From Datisca glomerata (Eukaryota > Streptophyta > Magnoliopsida > Cucurbitales > Datiscaceae): a stretch of DNA of 64,000 bases. Positions 1-10,619 of the stretch are shown piece after piece. The position numbers and the translations under genes were made by a program. The stretch spans positions 434,001-498,000 of the forward strand of contig QANY01006259.1 in the NCBI GenBank assembly GCA_003255025.1, read 5' to 3'. Under the pieces are notes generated by a model that saw only the letters and a list, made by a program, of their open reading frames with translations, made no database searches and was not told where the DNA came from. Every line of letters begins with the position of its first letter. Within the stretch, counting starts at the first letter, position 1.

Positions 1-960
1 GTAAAAGTCAGATATGTAATAAAGATTCTTGAAATCTTTGCAACTGTGTCTTATCTAGGATTTCATTGGGGAATTTGTTAGCAAATTATATTACCCTATC
101 AATTGAATTAACTATAGAATGGTGTATTTCAAATCCTGGGAATCTAACCTTAGATTTAAATAACCTAAGTTTACTTGTAGAGATAACTAAACTAATTTGT
201 TTTATTATCCTAGCAAATTATTCAAGATGTCTCCAAGGTTGTTCTATTGACTTAGAGAAAATCAGTACATCATCAATGTAAACAATTGAGACATTAGTAA
301 ATTGATTAAAGATTTCATTCATTGTATTTTGAAATTCATTGTGAGCATTCTTAAGACCAAAATGCATTACATTCCAATCGTAATGGCCAAATGGGGTTAC
401 AAAAGTAGTGTTATACTTATCATTTTTATTTATCTAGATTAGCCAGAATCTAGATTTCATGTCAAACTTAGAGAATACCACTGCATCTCCAAGTCTATTT
501 ATCAAATCCATTTTTTTTGGTATTGGATATCTTATCCATTCCAAAATATTATTAAGGGGCTTATAATTGATTACCAAATGAGGAACTCCTCGTACAATTT
601 TACTGGCCTTTTGGACATAAAGGGCCATGCAGGACCAAGGAGACTTGCTTCTTCTAATTATATTTTTATCGAGAAGTTGTGCAATTTCTTTTTTATAGAA
701 CTCAAGCATTTCAGAGTTCATCTGAATTGGCCTTGCCTTTGTTGGGATATTTTTCTCATCAAATCCCTTAATGTAAGGCACACTGACAATATGTTGTTTC
801 TTGTGCCAGAAAGCATTAGGAATATCAGAACATAATTCTATACAATTTTTTTGTTCAAATATTTTAATTTGGTGTTGAAGAGCAGGATTTTGAAGTTGTT
901 CTTCAATTCACATAAATCTTAATTCATCATGTAAAAAACACAATTGTTTTTCTTGACAAG
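1..960 (-). pseudogene. Pararetroviral reverse transcriptase, copy A
   Basis: Minus-strand remnant of the RT that would copy pregenomic RNA into DNA. The N-terminal part (434-781) has the caulimovirid signatures KSPWSC, INYKPLN and WIRYPIP and a FSKFDMKS stretch; it stops just after FWLI. Further left, the same sense continues with a PFGHY-like stretch and an intact catalytic YIDD at 269-280, then a stop near 222 and a RFPGFEI-like segment near 100-120. RNase H would lie left of position 1 and is not visible. Preceded by the linker that follows protease (about 780-960). Broken by at least two stops but with the catalytic Asp pair retained, unlike copy B. Confidence 0.88.
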
Positions 961-984
961 AAATTAGATTTATGGAATTTGAAA

Positions 985-1372
985 TTCAGTTTTCTTTTAA
1001 AGTTTTTAACTTCTTATTGTGAGAAAAAGAAAGAAATTTGAATTTTATAGGTTTATTCATGACATAGATATTTATACCATCATACTTTGTTGTGAATGGA
1101 TATAACAGAGAGGTGAATGATAAACTTAAAATAATTTTTTCAGTCATATTTTTTACTAAGACAAATGATATTTTGAGACATACATTATCTTGGCAAATAT
1201 GGACTGTGGATATTTCATATTTGATATGCATCCAAGTACCATTGGTAGAAGATAAAGATTATTTCCTGAAATACTTGGTAGGAATGAGTCCTTCCTACAT
1301 ACAATTTAAGTCTGTTCCTGACTCAACAAGAGTCATTGTTGTGAAATCAAAATTTTGAATAATTATTCTGAC
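985..1372 (-). pseudogene. Pararetroviral aspartic protease, second tandem copy
   Basis: Minus-strand copy of the retropepsin-like domain that cleaves the viral polyprotein. It repeats the domain at 1470-1823, including the lead-in with the MAQNGQN-like start and the ILSLSF...LLYPF C-terminal motif. The active-site triad expected as D-S/T-G reads V-E-S-G-T-D at about 1305-1334, so the catalytic Asp is Glu. It is followed leftwards by FKFLSFSHN and KLKTLK, matching copy B after its protease, so this second copy is the one joined to RT. Inactive. Confidence 0.75.
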
Positions 1373-1429
1373 CATTTTGTGCCATTTTTTATGTTGACTT
1401 GATTGAGAATTTAGATAAGGTTATCATCT

Positions 1430-1823
1430 TGATTGATAATATGTTCTTCAACCTCATTACCAAGAATTGGGAAATATATTTGAATTTAACAGGTTCATCC
1501 ATGGGATTAGAAATTATCACATCATGTTCTATTGTAAAAGGATACAACAAAGAAATGAATGGTAAACCTAAAATAATTTTATCAGTCATATATTTTATGA
1601 AGACAAACGATGTTTTAAAACATACACTGTCTTGGTAAATATGAACTTTGGGTATTTCATAATTGATATGCATCCGAGTACCATCGGAAGAACATAAAGA
1701 CTCTTTCATCTTTTTGAAATACTTTAGAGGAACTAGTCCTTTCTGCATACAATTCAAGTCTGCTCCTAAATCAACAAGAGTCATTGTGGTGAAATCAAAA
1801 TCTTGAATTATTATTCTGACCAT
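1430..1823 (-). pseudogene. Pararetroviral aspartic protease, first tandem copy
   Basis: Minus-strand retropepsin-like domain with TLVDLGADLNCM (about 1750-1780), KYFKKMKESL, the Cys-containing HIYQDSVCFKT segment and IILGLPFISLLYPF. The catalytic D is present but the next residue is Leu in place of Ser/Thr (D-L-G), as in copy B; lineage 2 has D-S-G. The frame leaves the protease after FKYIS (~1470) and passes straight into a repeat of the upstream linker (NEVEEHIIN-like), which shows a tandem duplication of about 490 bp. Whether D-L-G was ancestral in this lineage or is decay is unclear. Confidence 0.8.
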
Positions 1824-1929
1824 TTTGTGTCATTTATTGATTTTCATATGATTAAGAATTTGGATGAAGTTATTATCGTCTTGATTATTGATAATAGGTT
1901 CTTCAACCTCATTAACATAAATTTGAATT

Positions 1930-3340
1930 TTACTAGGTTTTCCTAGTTCACTAGATTCCTGATTCTTAATTAAACTCTCTATATTCAAAAGGTTTGATTC
2001 TTCTTTTATTTATGTGTTTGAATTGTTTAATTCTTTTATTTCAATTTTAATATTCTTAATTTCTTTCTGAAGTTCCTGTAAGGTAATTTCCTTTTATTTT
2101 CCCGTAACCTTATTGAATTTTTCTAAGGTTTGTGAAAGGCTTGCAATATTATTATTTTCTTAAGTCTTTCCAGATATTCCTATTTTAATTCTAGATTTTT
2201 ATTTTTGCTAATTAAGTCTAATAGGAGATTTTTTTGTTCCTCATTTTTATTTAAGACATTAATTTTTTGACAACAATTATCCTTACACCCCATAGTGATG
2301 TTAGGAGAATCACTATCAGGACCTGGAGATTCAGATTCAGAGGATTCAGGGGATTCAAATTCTCCTAAATCTTCACCATTACTCTTAGACTAATCAATTG
2401 TTTATAAGATTCTAAATAATTCTTGTTTATTTTATTCATAGATTTTTAACTGATTAATTTTATTTTTAACTTGACAAGTCTTTAAAGATAACCATATTTA
2501 AAACCCTTAATTTCGGTTTTGTCAAATATTTTATAGGGTTTTCTTCTAGAATAATTTTTATTCTTAGAGAAACGTTTATCATAATTTTTATTTTTTATCC
2601 TTGTGGTAAGTTTTCCTATATGGCTTATGGGTCCTCCTAGGGTTTAAATGGGAGTTTTCTTATTTTTTTAGGAAGGAGCAATAGCGGGTAAACCATATTA
2701 CTTAAAAAAATTGCCTAATTCATATTTGACAGTTTTATTTTCTTTTTTGATTTGTTTATTGATTTTCATATCAATACACATTTTTAAACCTTCTTTTTGT
2801 ATCATAGTAATTATTGTACCATAGGTAAATTATAGTCTATATTTCCTTGGTCATTACTAAGAATTGTTCTAATTTTATGTGCGAACAAATTGGATAATCT
2901 ATTAATGAAATTTTCTTTTCAAAATGGTTGATTGTTATCATCCCTTGTCATGACTCTGGATAAAAATATATTTTTGTATCAATTGAAATCACTTAGGTTA
3001 GAACACCTAAGATTGGTTAAATTATCATGGATACGCATAGTGATATTACTTGGCATTCCAATGAAGTGTTAAATTATCGTGTAAAGAAGTGTACTGATGG
3101 CATCAGGAATTGTTTCTTGATCTTCACCAATAATTGAGATTCTTTCAGCATCAATCATAACTGCTAGAAGGATGGAGCTTTGGATTCTTCTCTTAGATAT
3201 TTTTCCCACTAAAAATGAAGCATTCATCTGAATCCTATGACTAAGAGTTTGATTACCTCTATATGAGGCAGATTATGAGTGATGTAGATTCACTAATTTG
3301 TATATTTGGTGGCATAGGTTTCTTATGCCATTTTCTTTCT
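1930..3340 (-). pseudogene. Pararetroviral capsid region with acidic and Cys-rich C-terminus, copy A
   Basis: Minus-strand coat-protein region. The core (~3250-2640) shows, in broken frames, the caulimovirid capsid landmarks: FLSRVMTRDD, LFAHKI, an IDY element, CIDMKINKQ and a final QYGL. The nucleic-acid-binding zinc knuckle expected near 2510 is decayed (GFKYGYL with no Cys). Next comes an acidic Glu/Asp/Ser stretch (GEFESPESSESESPGPDSDS, about 2380-2310) and a short Cys motif CKDNCC before a KINVLNK helix, a combination also seen in copy B. The region ends in a Lys-rich linker before the protease. Several stops; not translatable. Confidence 0.72.
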
Positions 3341-3359
3341 AATTTGCTTAATTATAAAT

Positions 3360-4022
3360 TTTTAAATGTATCTTCAATATTGTTATCTTTTTATGATTTA
3401 TGGACTTTGGATTAAGATGATTCTGTCCTATGGCTGTCTGACTTAGAACCATTGTCTTTTTTAATAACCTTAACAGTAGAAGATGGTTCCACATATTTAT
3501 TCTTCAATTATTGCAGTATTTTATCAATTTGTTTATTAAAGGAAACAATATTCAAAGTGGTTTTATGTGAAAGATTTATTAAAGGCTTTTCTTTTAGAGT
3601 TTTATTAGTTTTAGGTTCATAAAGATCATCAACCTTATTCTCAATTTTATCTAATTGTTTACCTATTGTAATTAGACTCTGATTAGTGTAATTAAGTTGT
3701 TCAACTACTTTTTTATTTGCTTCTTCTTCCATTGCAATCTTGAAAGGGAAGCAGTGATTAAAGAATTTTTATGATTAATCATAATTTTCTCAGGAGGAGG
3801 ATGACTGGAAGACACTATACTAGAGTCTTCCTTGACGCATGTATATTTTGAAATTACTTTGATATTTTTCTCATAAATATCCTCGATATAATCAAGGAAA
3901 AACATATCAATTCTAAATTCTTGCATGAATGCCTTCCATTCAGCATGTATGATTTTTCTTTGGTCTATATTATATTTTTTTTCAAATTCTATTGCGTCTA
4001 TCAAGATTGGGTGGGTCATCAT
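3360..4022 (-). pseudogene. Pararetroviral linker between movement protein and capsid, copy A
   Basis: Two overlapping minus-strand fragments in different frames (3705-4022 and 3508-3732). The first holds a conserved block with AEWKAFMQEFRIDMFF and SSHPPPEKIMINHKNS, also present in copy B at ~6660-6850. The second is predicted to be helical (VVEQLNYTNQSLITIGKQLD, NKVDDL), a coiled-coil-like stretch that in caulimovirids often precedes the capsid. A frameshift near 3705-3732 separates them. I know no enzymatic function here; virion or multimerisation roles would be inference. Confidence 0.6.
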
Positions 4023-4265
4023 TGTGTTGGGTTATTCTCTCCCAATCTGATTAATATTCTTGACTCAGGGTTCCTATATTCAGGACTAAGAGTTGAGGAT
4101 TAACATGATAAGGTTTCCTTGGAGATCATATTTAGTGGGTGTGTCTACTTCGTCAGATTGTTCAGACTTATTATCAAAGACTGACTAACTAACTTGAGAG
4201 CTTGTCGCTATGCCTTTAAGTTTTAAATTTTTAATTTTTAAACTTTTTAATTCTTGTTCCAAATT

Positions 4266-5060
4266 TTAGATCCTAAGTTCTTGGTCATTATAAACGGATG
4301 ATCCAGAAAAGGAATTTCTAGGGGTACTAGACTGGCTATACTCCCTAATTTGAGGATTAGAACTGAAAGATGATTGGAAGTTACTTTTAACAGTACCATC
4401 CATGTACTGCTGGATGTAATCTACACTTTCAATTAGTCTTTGAATTGGAGTAGGTTGACTTTCATTGATTAAAAACCAATTTGAGGGCAAAGTAATATCA
4501 GACCACCTAATAGTTTTACGAACTCTTATATTGGTATTAGTTTGGCTAGATTGGATTAATATGGTTTGATTCTTTGGACTCCTATTAATGGCTTTGAAAT
4601 TCATATTTGTTTTGGTAACTTTGTAATGTATTCTAAAAATTAAAGCTAGGGGTTGGGTATCTTCTAGGACTTGTTAACCGCTAGTTTTAGTATTCAAAGT
4701 TAAAGAATTTAGAACATGTGGGTCTGCTAAGCTAACAGACAAATCTGGAAAACAATCAAAATGGATTGGACCATTACAAAGTGAGGATTCAATTAATCCT
4801 AAAATACTATCATTAAAATTTGTAAATCTTGCATCTCACAAGACTAACAAGACATAGGTATTTAGGCCTCTCCTTGTGAGAGGTTTAACTCCAATATGAA
4901 CTAAACCAAAATGAAGGAAATTATATCATTCCTTAATGTGATGTTTAATCGCATTGGGTGAAAGTAATTGAAAAATTTTATGCTCTTTCCCAAGAGCATA
5001 TATTTTTTCAATTGTTTTAACATTATGTTGAGGCTTGAAGGAAGTAACAGACCTTATTGA
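4266..5060 (-). pseudogene. Pararetroviral movement protein (30K superfamily), copy A
   Basis: Minus-strand remnant of the cell-to-cell movement protein, which in plant viruses modifies plasmodesmata. Readable pieces in order: LHFGLVHIG and a PLTRRGLNT element (~4900-4860), DARFTNFND (~4840), an SSLCNGP segment, the 30K-type stretch with SLADPHVL (~4720) and, in the open fragment 4266-4604, RWSDITLPSNWFL followed by a Ser/Gln-rich tail (REYSQSSTPR). At least two stops lie upstream (near 4830 and 4675). This domain is absent from copy B. Identification rests on the W-S-D-I-x-L-P block and gene order. Confidence 0.75.
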
Positions 5061-5116
5061 TTTGTAAATATTTTTATTAGAGATTTTGGATATATTTATA
5101 CCCTATGGTCTACTAG

Positions 5117-5578
5117 ATCATCTACTAATAGAAGAATTACTTCTAAATAATCTACTCATGGCTCAAATAACTAAATCATTCGTAGGTTTGAGAATTCCAT
5201 ACTGTATTTTGGTTATTAATCTGTTGTGACTTCTACAACCTCCTACTAGGTTTTCTCTTCGCCGTTTTGCCCCTATAACCATCCTACCCTTGGGATTTAT
5301 GCTCGAAGAGGTCTTATTGTAGTGCCTGAAGCTAACCAAATAAAAGCTAATACGTCAGCTTCTGTTAAACTAGATTCATAGATTAGATAAATAAATAATA
5401 CAGAGAAAAAATCAATTATAAGAATAACCAACCACTTGGGCGGAGAGTGAAATTAGATAAAAGTAATTATTCAAGTAAGGAATTAAGCACAATAAAGATA
5501 ATAACCAGCCATAATAGGCGGTGAACAGATTAGTTATACAGATAATGGTAGAGAACAGTAAATATCCTCACTAGGTTT
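5117..5578 (-). promoter_or_regulatory. Pararetroviral leader and polyprotein start, copy A
   Basis: Non-coding leader between primer site and first ORF, on the minus strand. The candidate start ATG is 5159-5157 and opens MSRLFRSNSSISR, closed by TGA at 5120-5118, so the polyprotein start is broken after 13 codons. Copy B has the matching sequence with ATA in place of ATG. The leader is A/T-rich with a short GC-richer block near 5240-5330 that is well conserved between the two copies. Confidence 0.6.
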
Positions 5579-5591
5579 GGCTCTGATACCA
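5579..5591 (-). promoter_or_regulatory. tRNA-Met primer binding site, copy A
   Basis: On the minus strand this reads TGGTATCAGAGCC, the plant initiator-tRNA-Met complement used to prime minus-strand DNA in caulimovirids and many retrotransposons. It sits at the very 5' edge of copy A. The matching site is missing from copy B, whose homology starts ~15 bases further in. Confidence 0.9.
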
Positions 5592-6047
5592 AAAGATGTG
5601 GAAATAATTGTGAGAATATAAACAGAAAACCAGGTGGGGATATTTACTGTTTACTTAAATTATCCATTTAATTATTCTATTCACCGCCTAATATAGTTTG
5701 TAATTACTTTATTGTTTCTCAATTGCTTACATGAGTAATTGCTTTTTCATAATCTTACTCTCAGCCCAAGTGGCTGGTTATTCTAATTGATTATTTCTCA
5801 GTATTATTTGTTTATTTAATCTGTGAATCTACTTTGACAGAGGCTGACGTATCAACTTTTATTTGGTTAACTTCAGGCACCACAATAAGACCTCTTTTTG
5901 AGATGCAAATCCTGAGGGTAGGGTTGTTGTAAGGGCAAAGTGGCAAAGAGTATAGCCTTATTGGAGGTTGTAGAAGTCACAATAGATTAATAACCGGAAT
6001 ATAGTATGAAATTCTCAATCCTAAGAATAATTTAGTTATTTTGAGCA

Positions 6048-6850
6048 ATAAGTAGGTTATCTAAAAGTAGTTCTTCTAATAGCATTGGGTCTACAATATC
6101 TTCAATATCTGACATGATGGATGAAGAACATTTTGAATTAGCAGATAATCAAGTAGATCATAAATATTTTGAATACCTTCCAGATGATCAAGAAGATTAT
6201 TCTGAATACTTTACAAATGATCAAAAAGATCATAGAGTATGATCAAGATATTATCCATTAATAATGATCAAGATACTAGGATTCGAATAGAGCAAAAATT
6301 AAAATATTTAAAAATTAAAAGTCTAGAACCTAAAGGAATAAGTTCTCAAGGAAGTCAGACAAACTTTAATAATAAACAATCTAATAAAATTAATTTCCAA
6401 TCTTTTAATGCTCAAACTAGGAAGTATAGCCAGTCTAGTACCCCTAGAAGTTCCTTTCCTGAATCATCTATTAATAATCAACATTTTAGGATTCAAACAT
6501 TAGAACAAGAATTAAGAAATTCTAAAAATTTGAATCGAGATACCCTGAACCAAGAATATAAATCAGATTGAGAAGGTCTAACCCTACACAATGATGACTC
6601 GGCCAATCTTGATAGATGTAATCGGTTCAGAGAAAAATATAATACGGATCAAAGAAGAAATATATTTGCTGAATGGAAGGCATTCATGCAAGAATTTAGA
6701 GTCGATATGTTTTTCCTTAATTATATCTAGGATATATATGAGAAATTTATTTAGGTAATTTTAAAATCTAAATGGGTTAAGGAAGACTCCAATGTGGTGA
6801 CTGCTAGTCATCCACCACCTGAAAAAATCCTAATTAATCATAAAAATTCT
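6048..6850 (+). pseudogene. Polyprotein N-terminus lacking the movement protein, copy B
   Basis: The region begins at ATA (6048-6050) where copy A has ATG, reads ISRLSKSSSSNSIGS, then an acidic stretch with three loose repeats of an x-D-x-Q-x-D-x-x-E/K-Y-F type to a stop near 6240. The open fragment 6239-6571 carries IEQKLKYLKIKSLEPKG, SQSSTPRSSF and EQELRNSKN. In copy A the SQSSTPR tail comes before the EQELKSLKIK helix; here a helix of that type stands on both sides, so the block was rearranged or partly duplicated when the movement-protein domain (over 600 bp) was lost. The EWKAFMQEFRVDMFF block follows at ~6660-6720, then stops. Confidence 0.65.
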
Positions 6851-6959
6851 CAACCTAGAAAAGAATTTATTAAACCCTTCCAAATTCATTATGAGAAAAC
6901 TCTTGATGAAAAAATACTTAGAAAATTAGAAATTTTGAGAGAATTTCATAGAATCAGGT

Positions 6960-8000
6960 AACCATAGGATAGAATCCACTTATGAGCCATCCACAATTCA
7001 TAAAACTTCCAAAATAATATTGAAGAGAATTGTAGGTCAGAATCTCATGAATTGTCAAATAATATTGAGGAACCATCCAATGATTTAGAAATTAAATCAT
7101 TTGTTAAGGTTATTGACCAAGGTAGTATTTTTTAACTAGATATTCATGGGTTAGAATCCACCTATAAATCTTTCACAATTAATTAATCTTCAAATATTGA
7201 AGAAACATTAAAGAATTTAAAAACTAATGACTTATCTTATTCTAGTAGGATTGATAACCAAAACAATTGTTCAGAATTTAAAAAACTTACTAATGACAAA
7301 CTTCAAGAATTGAAGGACAATAGTTTAAATCAGAAAGCCATAGGATATAGAACCAACCTATTGAATTTTTCACAATTGATGAATCTTCAAATGTTAACAA
7401 AGTTGAAGAAATTTAAAAAATTTAGAAATTAATAAATCATCCTCCGTTAAGGACATTAACCATAAAAAAATTTTAACCACTGCTTCTCCTTTCAAGATTT
7501 CAAAGGAAGAACCAAATAAAAAGTAGTTGAACAACTCAATTACACCAATCAAAGTCTAATTACAGTAGGAAAACAATTAGACAAAATTGAGAATAAGGTT
7601 GATGATCTTCATGAACCTAAACCTAATGAATCTCTAGAAGAAAAACCTAATGAATATTGTTCACCTCAATAAACAGATTGATGAAGTGCTTCAGGAATTA
7701 AAAGTAATCAATCTAGACAATAGTTCAGATTCATAAAGCCCTGGGTCAGAGTCCACCTATGATTCATCCACAGTAAGTGAATCTTCAAACAATGATAATA
7801 GTGAAGAATCATTTAAAAATTTAGAATCATCTGAAATTAAATCTGAAAAGATTATTGATAATATACCTCAAGAATTGAAGATAATTAATCAACACGATAA
7901 TTCAGATTTAGAAAATCATAGGTTAAAATCTACCTATGAATTCTCCATAATAAGTGAATCTTCAAACATTAATAATATTGAAGAATCACTTAGAAATTCG
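6960..8000 (+). repeat. Dispersed ~60 bp repeats in the copy B linker
   Basis: Five related blocks at about 6964, 7147, 7341, 7742 and 7919 share the plan G(G)-x-TAGAATCCACCTAT...TCNACAATNA-TGAATCTTCAAAN-ATT...GAAGAA. They encode an E-S-T-Y-E-x-S-T-I-x-E-S-S-N-x-E-E-S type acidic motif in part. They are not head-to-tail: spacing is roughly 180-400 bp, with Lys-rich helical stretches between. The same linker is much shorter in copy A. Probably an expandable acidic linker; no function assigned. Confidence 0.6.
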
Positions 8001-8019
8001 TAAATTAAAAAATTAGAAA

Positions 8020-8790
8020 GGAAGTGGCCTAAAAAGCCTATTCCTCGTTATATTTAAATTTTTGAAAATTTTTTAGTTAATCAATTTTCTGTGTCTGTAG
8101 AGAAATTATACGAATTGAATATTGATGGACTTTCTGAGTAGGAAATTCTCAACAAATTGCAGCATATGGCGATGGTAGCTAATAGCTACATTACCACACA
8201 CAGTTTACCTCATAATCATCAATCTTTTAGTCATAAGATTCACAGGAATACTTCAATCCTGGTTGGAAAAATATCTCATAGAAGAATCCAAAAATACAAT
8301 CTTTTCAGCAGTTAAGATTAATGACGTAGGAACCCCAATAATTGAATAAGATAAGGAAATAATACCTGATACTATTAATATACTTCTCTACACAATAATT
8401 AAACACTTTTTTTAGAACGCCATGTAATAGTACTTCACGCATCCATGATTGATTCATTAATCTTAGGTGTCCAACCTCAAGTAATTTTCATTGGTGAAAA
8501 AATTTATTTTTACTCAGAGTAATGACAATGGATGATAGTAATCAACCATTTTTGAAAAAAATTCATTAATAAAGTACCCAATTTGTTCACACACAAAATT
8601 AATACAGTCCTTAGTAGTAACTTAGGTAATATAGACTATAATAGTCTCACCTATCGTACAATAATGTATAATGAAAGTCTAAAAATGTGCATTGACATAA
8701 AAATCAATAAACAAATTAAAAAAGAAAATAAAATTACAAAATATAAATTAGGTAATTTTTGTTAGCAGTATGGTTTATTTACTATTGCTC
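8020..8790 (+). pseudogene. Pararetroviral capsid core, copy B
   Basis: Plus-strand coat-protein remnant: KWPKKPIPRYI, QHMAMVANSYIT, SHKIHRNTSILVGKISHRR, then after frameshifts LFTHKINTVLSSNLGNIDYNSLTY (split by the open fragment start at 8583) and CIDIKINKQIKKE with LGNFC and a following QYGLF-like stretch. It aligns block for block with copy A at 3340-2640. Multiple stops; non-functional. Confidence 0.7.
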
Positions 8791-8904
8791 CTTCCTAAAA
8801 AAATTCTCATTTAAGCCCTGGAAGGTCGCACAAGCCTCATAGGAGATAATACCACAAAAATAAGCAGAAACTTTTTTACCAATACATTTCAAAGAATAAA
8901 AATT

Positions 8905-9660
8905 TTGACGAATATTTCTCTAAGAATAAAAATTATTCTAGAAGAAAATTCAGTAATAAATTTTATTGATAAAAGTAAACTTAATTGTTTTAAATATGAC
9001 GAGAATGGTCATTTATCTAAGACTTGTCAAGTCAAAAATAAAATTAATCAATTAAAAATCTCTGATGAAGATAAACAAGAATTATTTAGAATCATAGAGT
9101 CAATAGAATATTATGAGAGTAATAATGATGATTTAGGAGAAATTCTCCTAATATCTCTATAAGGTGTAGAAATAGTTGTTGTCAAAAAATAAATGTTTTA
9201 AATAAAAATGATGAATAAGAAAATCTCTTGTTGGATTTAATTAGCAAAATTTAGAACCCAGAATTAAAACAAAAATACTTAGAAAGACTGAAGAATGCAA
9301 TTCAAAAGAAAGAAAATTCTAAGTCTAATAATAATAATACCGCAAGCCTTTTTCACAAACTCTTGAAAAATTCAATTAGGTTAAGGGAAAGAAAGAAGAA
9401 GTTACTTTACCAAAACTTCAGAAATAAATTAAAAATATTAAAATTGAAATAAAAGAATTAAAAAAATTAAAAAAATTCAAACACATAAATAAAAGAAGAA
9501 TTAAACCTTTTGAAAATAAAGAGTTTAATTAAGAATAACGAATCTTGTGAACTAGGAAAACCTAGTAAAATTCAAATTTCTGTTAATGAGGTTGAAGAAC
9601 CTATTATCAATAATCAAGACGATAATAACTTCATCCAAATTATTAATCATATGAAAATAT
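8905..9660 (+). pseudogene. Capsid zinc knuckle and acidic/Cys region, copy B
   Basis: The fragment 8905-9162 holds a CCHC-type knuckle spaced as C-F-K-Y-D-E-N-G-H-L-S-K-T-C: the second Cys is replaced by Tyr while the first Cys, His and last Cys remain. An acidic tail (DNDDLGE-like) follows. In another frame a Cys pair motif before QKINVLNKNDE and a LLLDLIS helix matches copy A. From ~9330 to 9650 a Lys-rich linker and a VNEVEEPIINN segment lead to the protease. The knuckle would bind pregenomic RNA in packaging. Confidence 0.7.
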
Positions 9661-9674
9661 AGAAATGACACAAA

Positions 9675-10140
9675 ATGGTCCGAATAATAATTCAAGATTT
9701 TGATTTCACCACAATGACTCTTGTTGATTTAGGAGCATACTTGAATTGCATGCAGAAAGGACTAGTTCCTCCAAAGTATTTCGAAAAGATGAAAGAGTCT
9801 TTATCTTCTTCCGATGGTACTCAGATGCATATCAATTATGAAATACCCAAAGTTCATATTTACCAAGACAGTGTATGTTTTAAAACATCGTTTGTCTTCA
9901 TAAAAATATATGACTGATAAAATTATTTTAGGTTTACCATTCATTTCTTTATTGTATCCTTTTACAACAGAACATGATGTGATAATTTCCAATCCCACGG
10001 ATGAACCTGTTAAATTCAAATTTATTTCTTTTTCTCACAACGAGAAATTGAAAACTTTGAAACAAAATTCTATTTTGAAGTCCATAAACTTAATTTCTTG
10101 TAAGAGAAAACAATTATATTTTCTGCAAGACAAAATTGAA
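9675..10140 (+). pseudogene. Pararetroviral aspartic protease, copy B
   Basis: Two fragments in neighbouring frames (9675-9917 and 9910 on). The first carries TLVDLGAYLNCM, with D-L-G at the active site and the later conserved Asp changed to Tyr, then KYFEKMKESL and HIYQDSVCFKT. A one-base slip in ATATATGACT near 9905-9915 shifts the frame. The second continues with DKIILGLPFISLLYPF. Single copy, unlike the tandem pair in copy A. It is followed by a SHNEKLKTLKQ linker as in copy A. Confidence 0.8.
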
Positions 10141-10600
10141 GAGCTTGCTTTTCAAAATCAAGTTAAAATCATTGAACGAAGAATTCTTTGTTTAGTAATT
10201 AACTGTAAACCCCTTAAAGATATTTTGAAATGGATAAAATATTCAATATCAATCAAAATGGATTTAATCAACAGACTTAGAAATGCTGATATATCCTCTA
10301 AGTTTAGCATGAGATATTCATGTTGGCAAATCCAGATAAATAAGATTGAGAAATACAAGATTATATTTGATCATTATAAATGGAAAATAATGTCATTTGA
10401 TCTTAGATTTGCTCCAAGTAAATTTCAGAATACAATGATTAAACTCTTTCATCAATTTACTAATTTCTCGATTGTCTGCATTAAAAATATTCTTATTAGA
10501 CAATACTAATTACATTTCTTGATTGTTTTCATTAGCAAATGTGTTAAACAATACTGAAAATACTTTAGGTTATTTACCAAGATAAAAAAAATAGTTTAGT
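10141..10600 (+). pseudogene. Pararetroviral reverse transcriptase, copy B, internally deleted
   Basis: The reading frame runs from LAFQNQVKIIERRI straight into LCLVINCKPLKDILKWI, so about 100 residues present in copy A (the IPTKARPIQMN to KSPWSC part) are missing in frame. The F-S-K-F-D block reads SSKFSMRYSCWQIQI with the conserved Asp changed to Ser. The catalytic box reads C-I-K-N at about 10470-10490 in place of Y-I-D-D, so both catalytic aspartates are gone. Stop at 10507. Clearly dead. Confidence 0.85.
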
Positions 10601-10619
10601 TATCTTTGGAGAAAGAATC

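Larger units (their letters stand above)
1..5591 (-). mobile_element. Endogenous pararetrovirus, lineage 1, copy A (left end outside window)
   Basis: An integrated, decayed caulimovirid genome read on the minus strand. From right to left come a tRNA-Met primer site, a leader, a short polyprotein N-terminus, movement protein, coiled linker, capsid, acidic/Cys region, aspartic protease (present twice) and reverse transcriptase, which continues beyond position 1. All domains seem to derive from one polyprotein frame, as in petuvirus- or florendovirus-like members; I cannot assign a genus. Many stops and frameshifts show it is not functional. Its leader is an inverted match to the start of copy B at 5626, so the two copies lie head to head. 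Identification is firm from domain order and RT motifs; lineage placement needs a tree. Confidence 0.88.
5117..6090. repeat. Large inverted repeat formed by the two pararetroviral leaders
   Basis: The reverse complement of ~5117-5578 aligns along its length with ~5626-6090 on the plus strand, with point differences and small indels. Shared landmarks are GGATATTTACTGTT next to the centre, TTCACCGCCTA, GCCCAAGTGG, AGGCTGACGTAT, CAATAAGACCTCTT and GGAGGTTGTAGAAGTCACAA. The spacer at 5592-5625 is about 34 bp. This is the centre of a head-to-head pair of whole elements. Confidence 0.88.
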
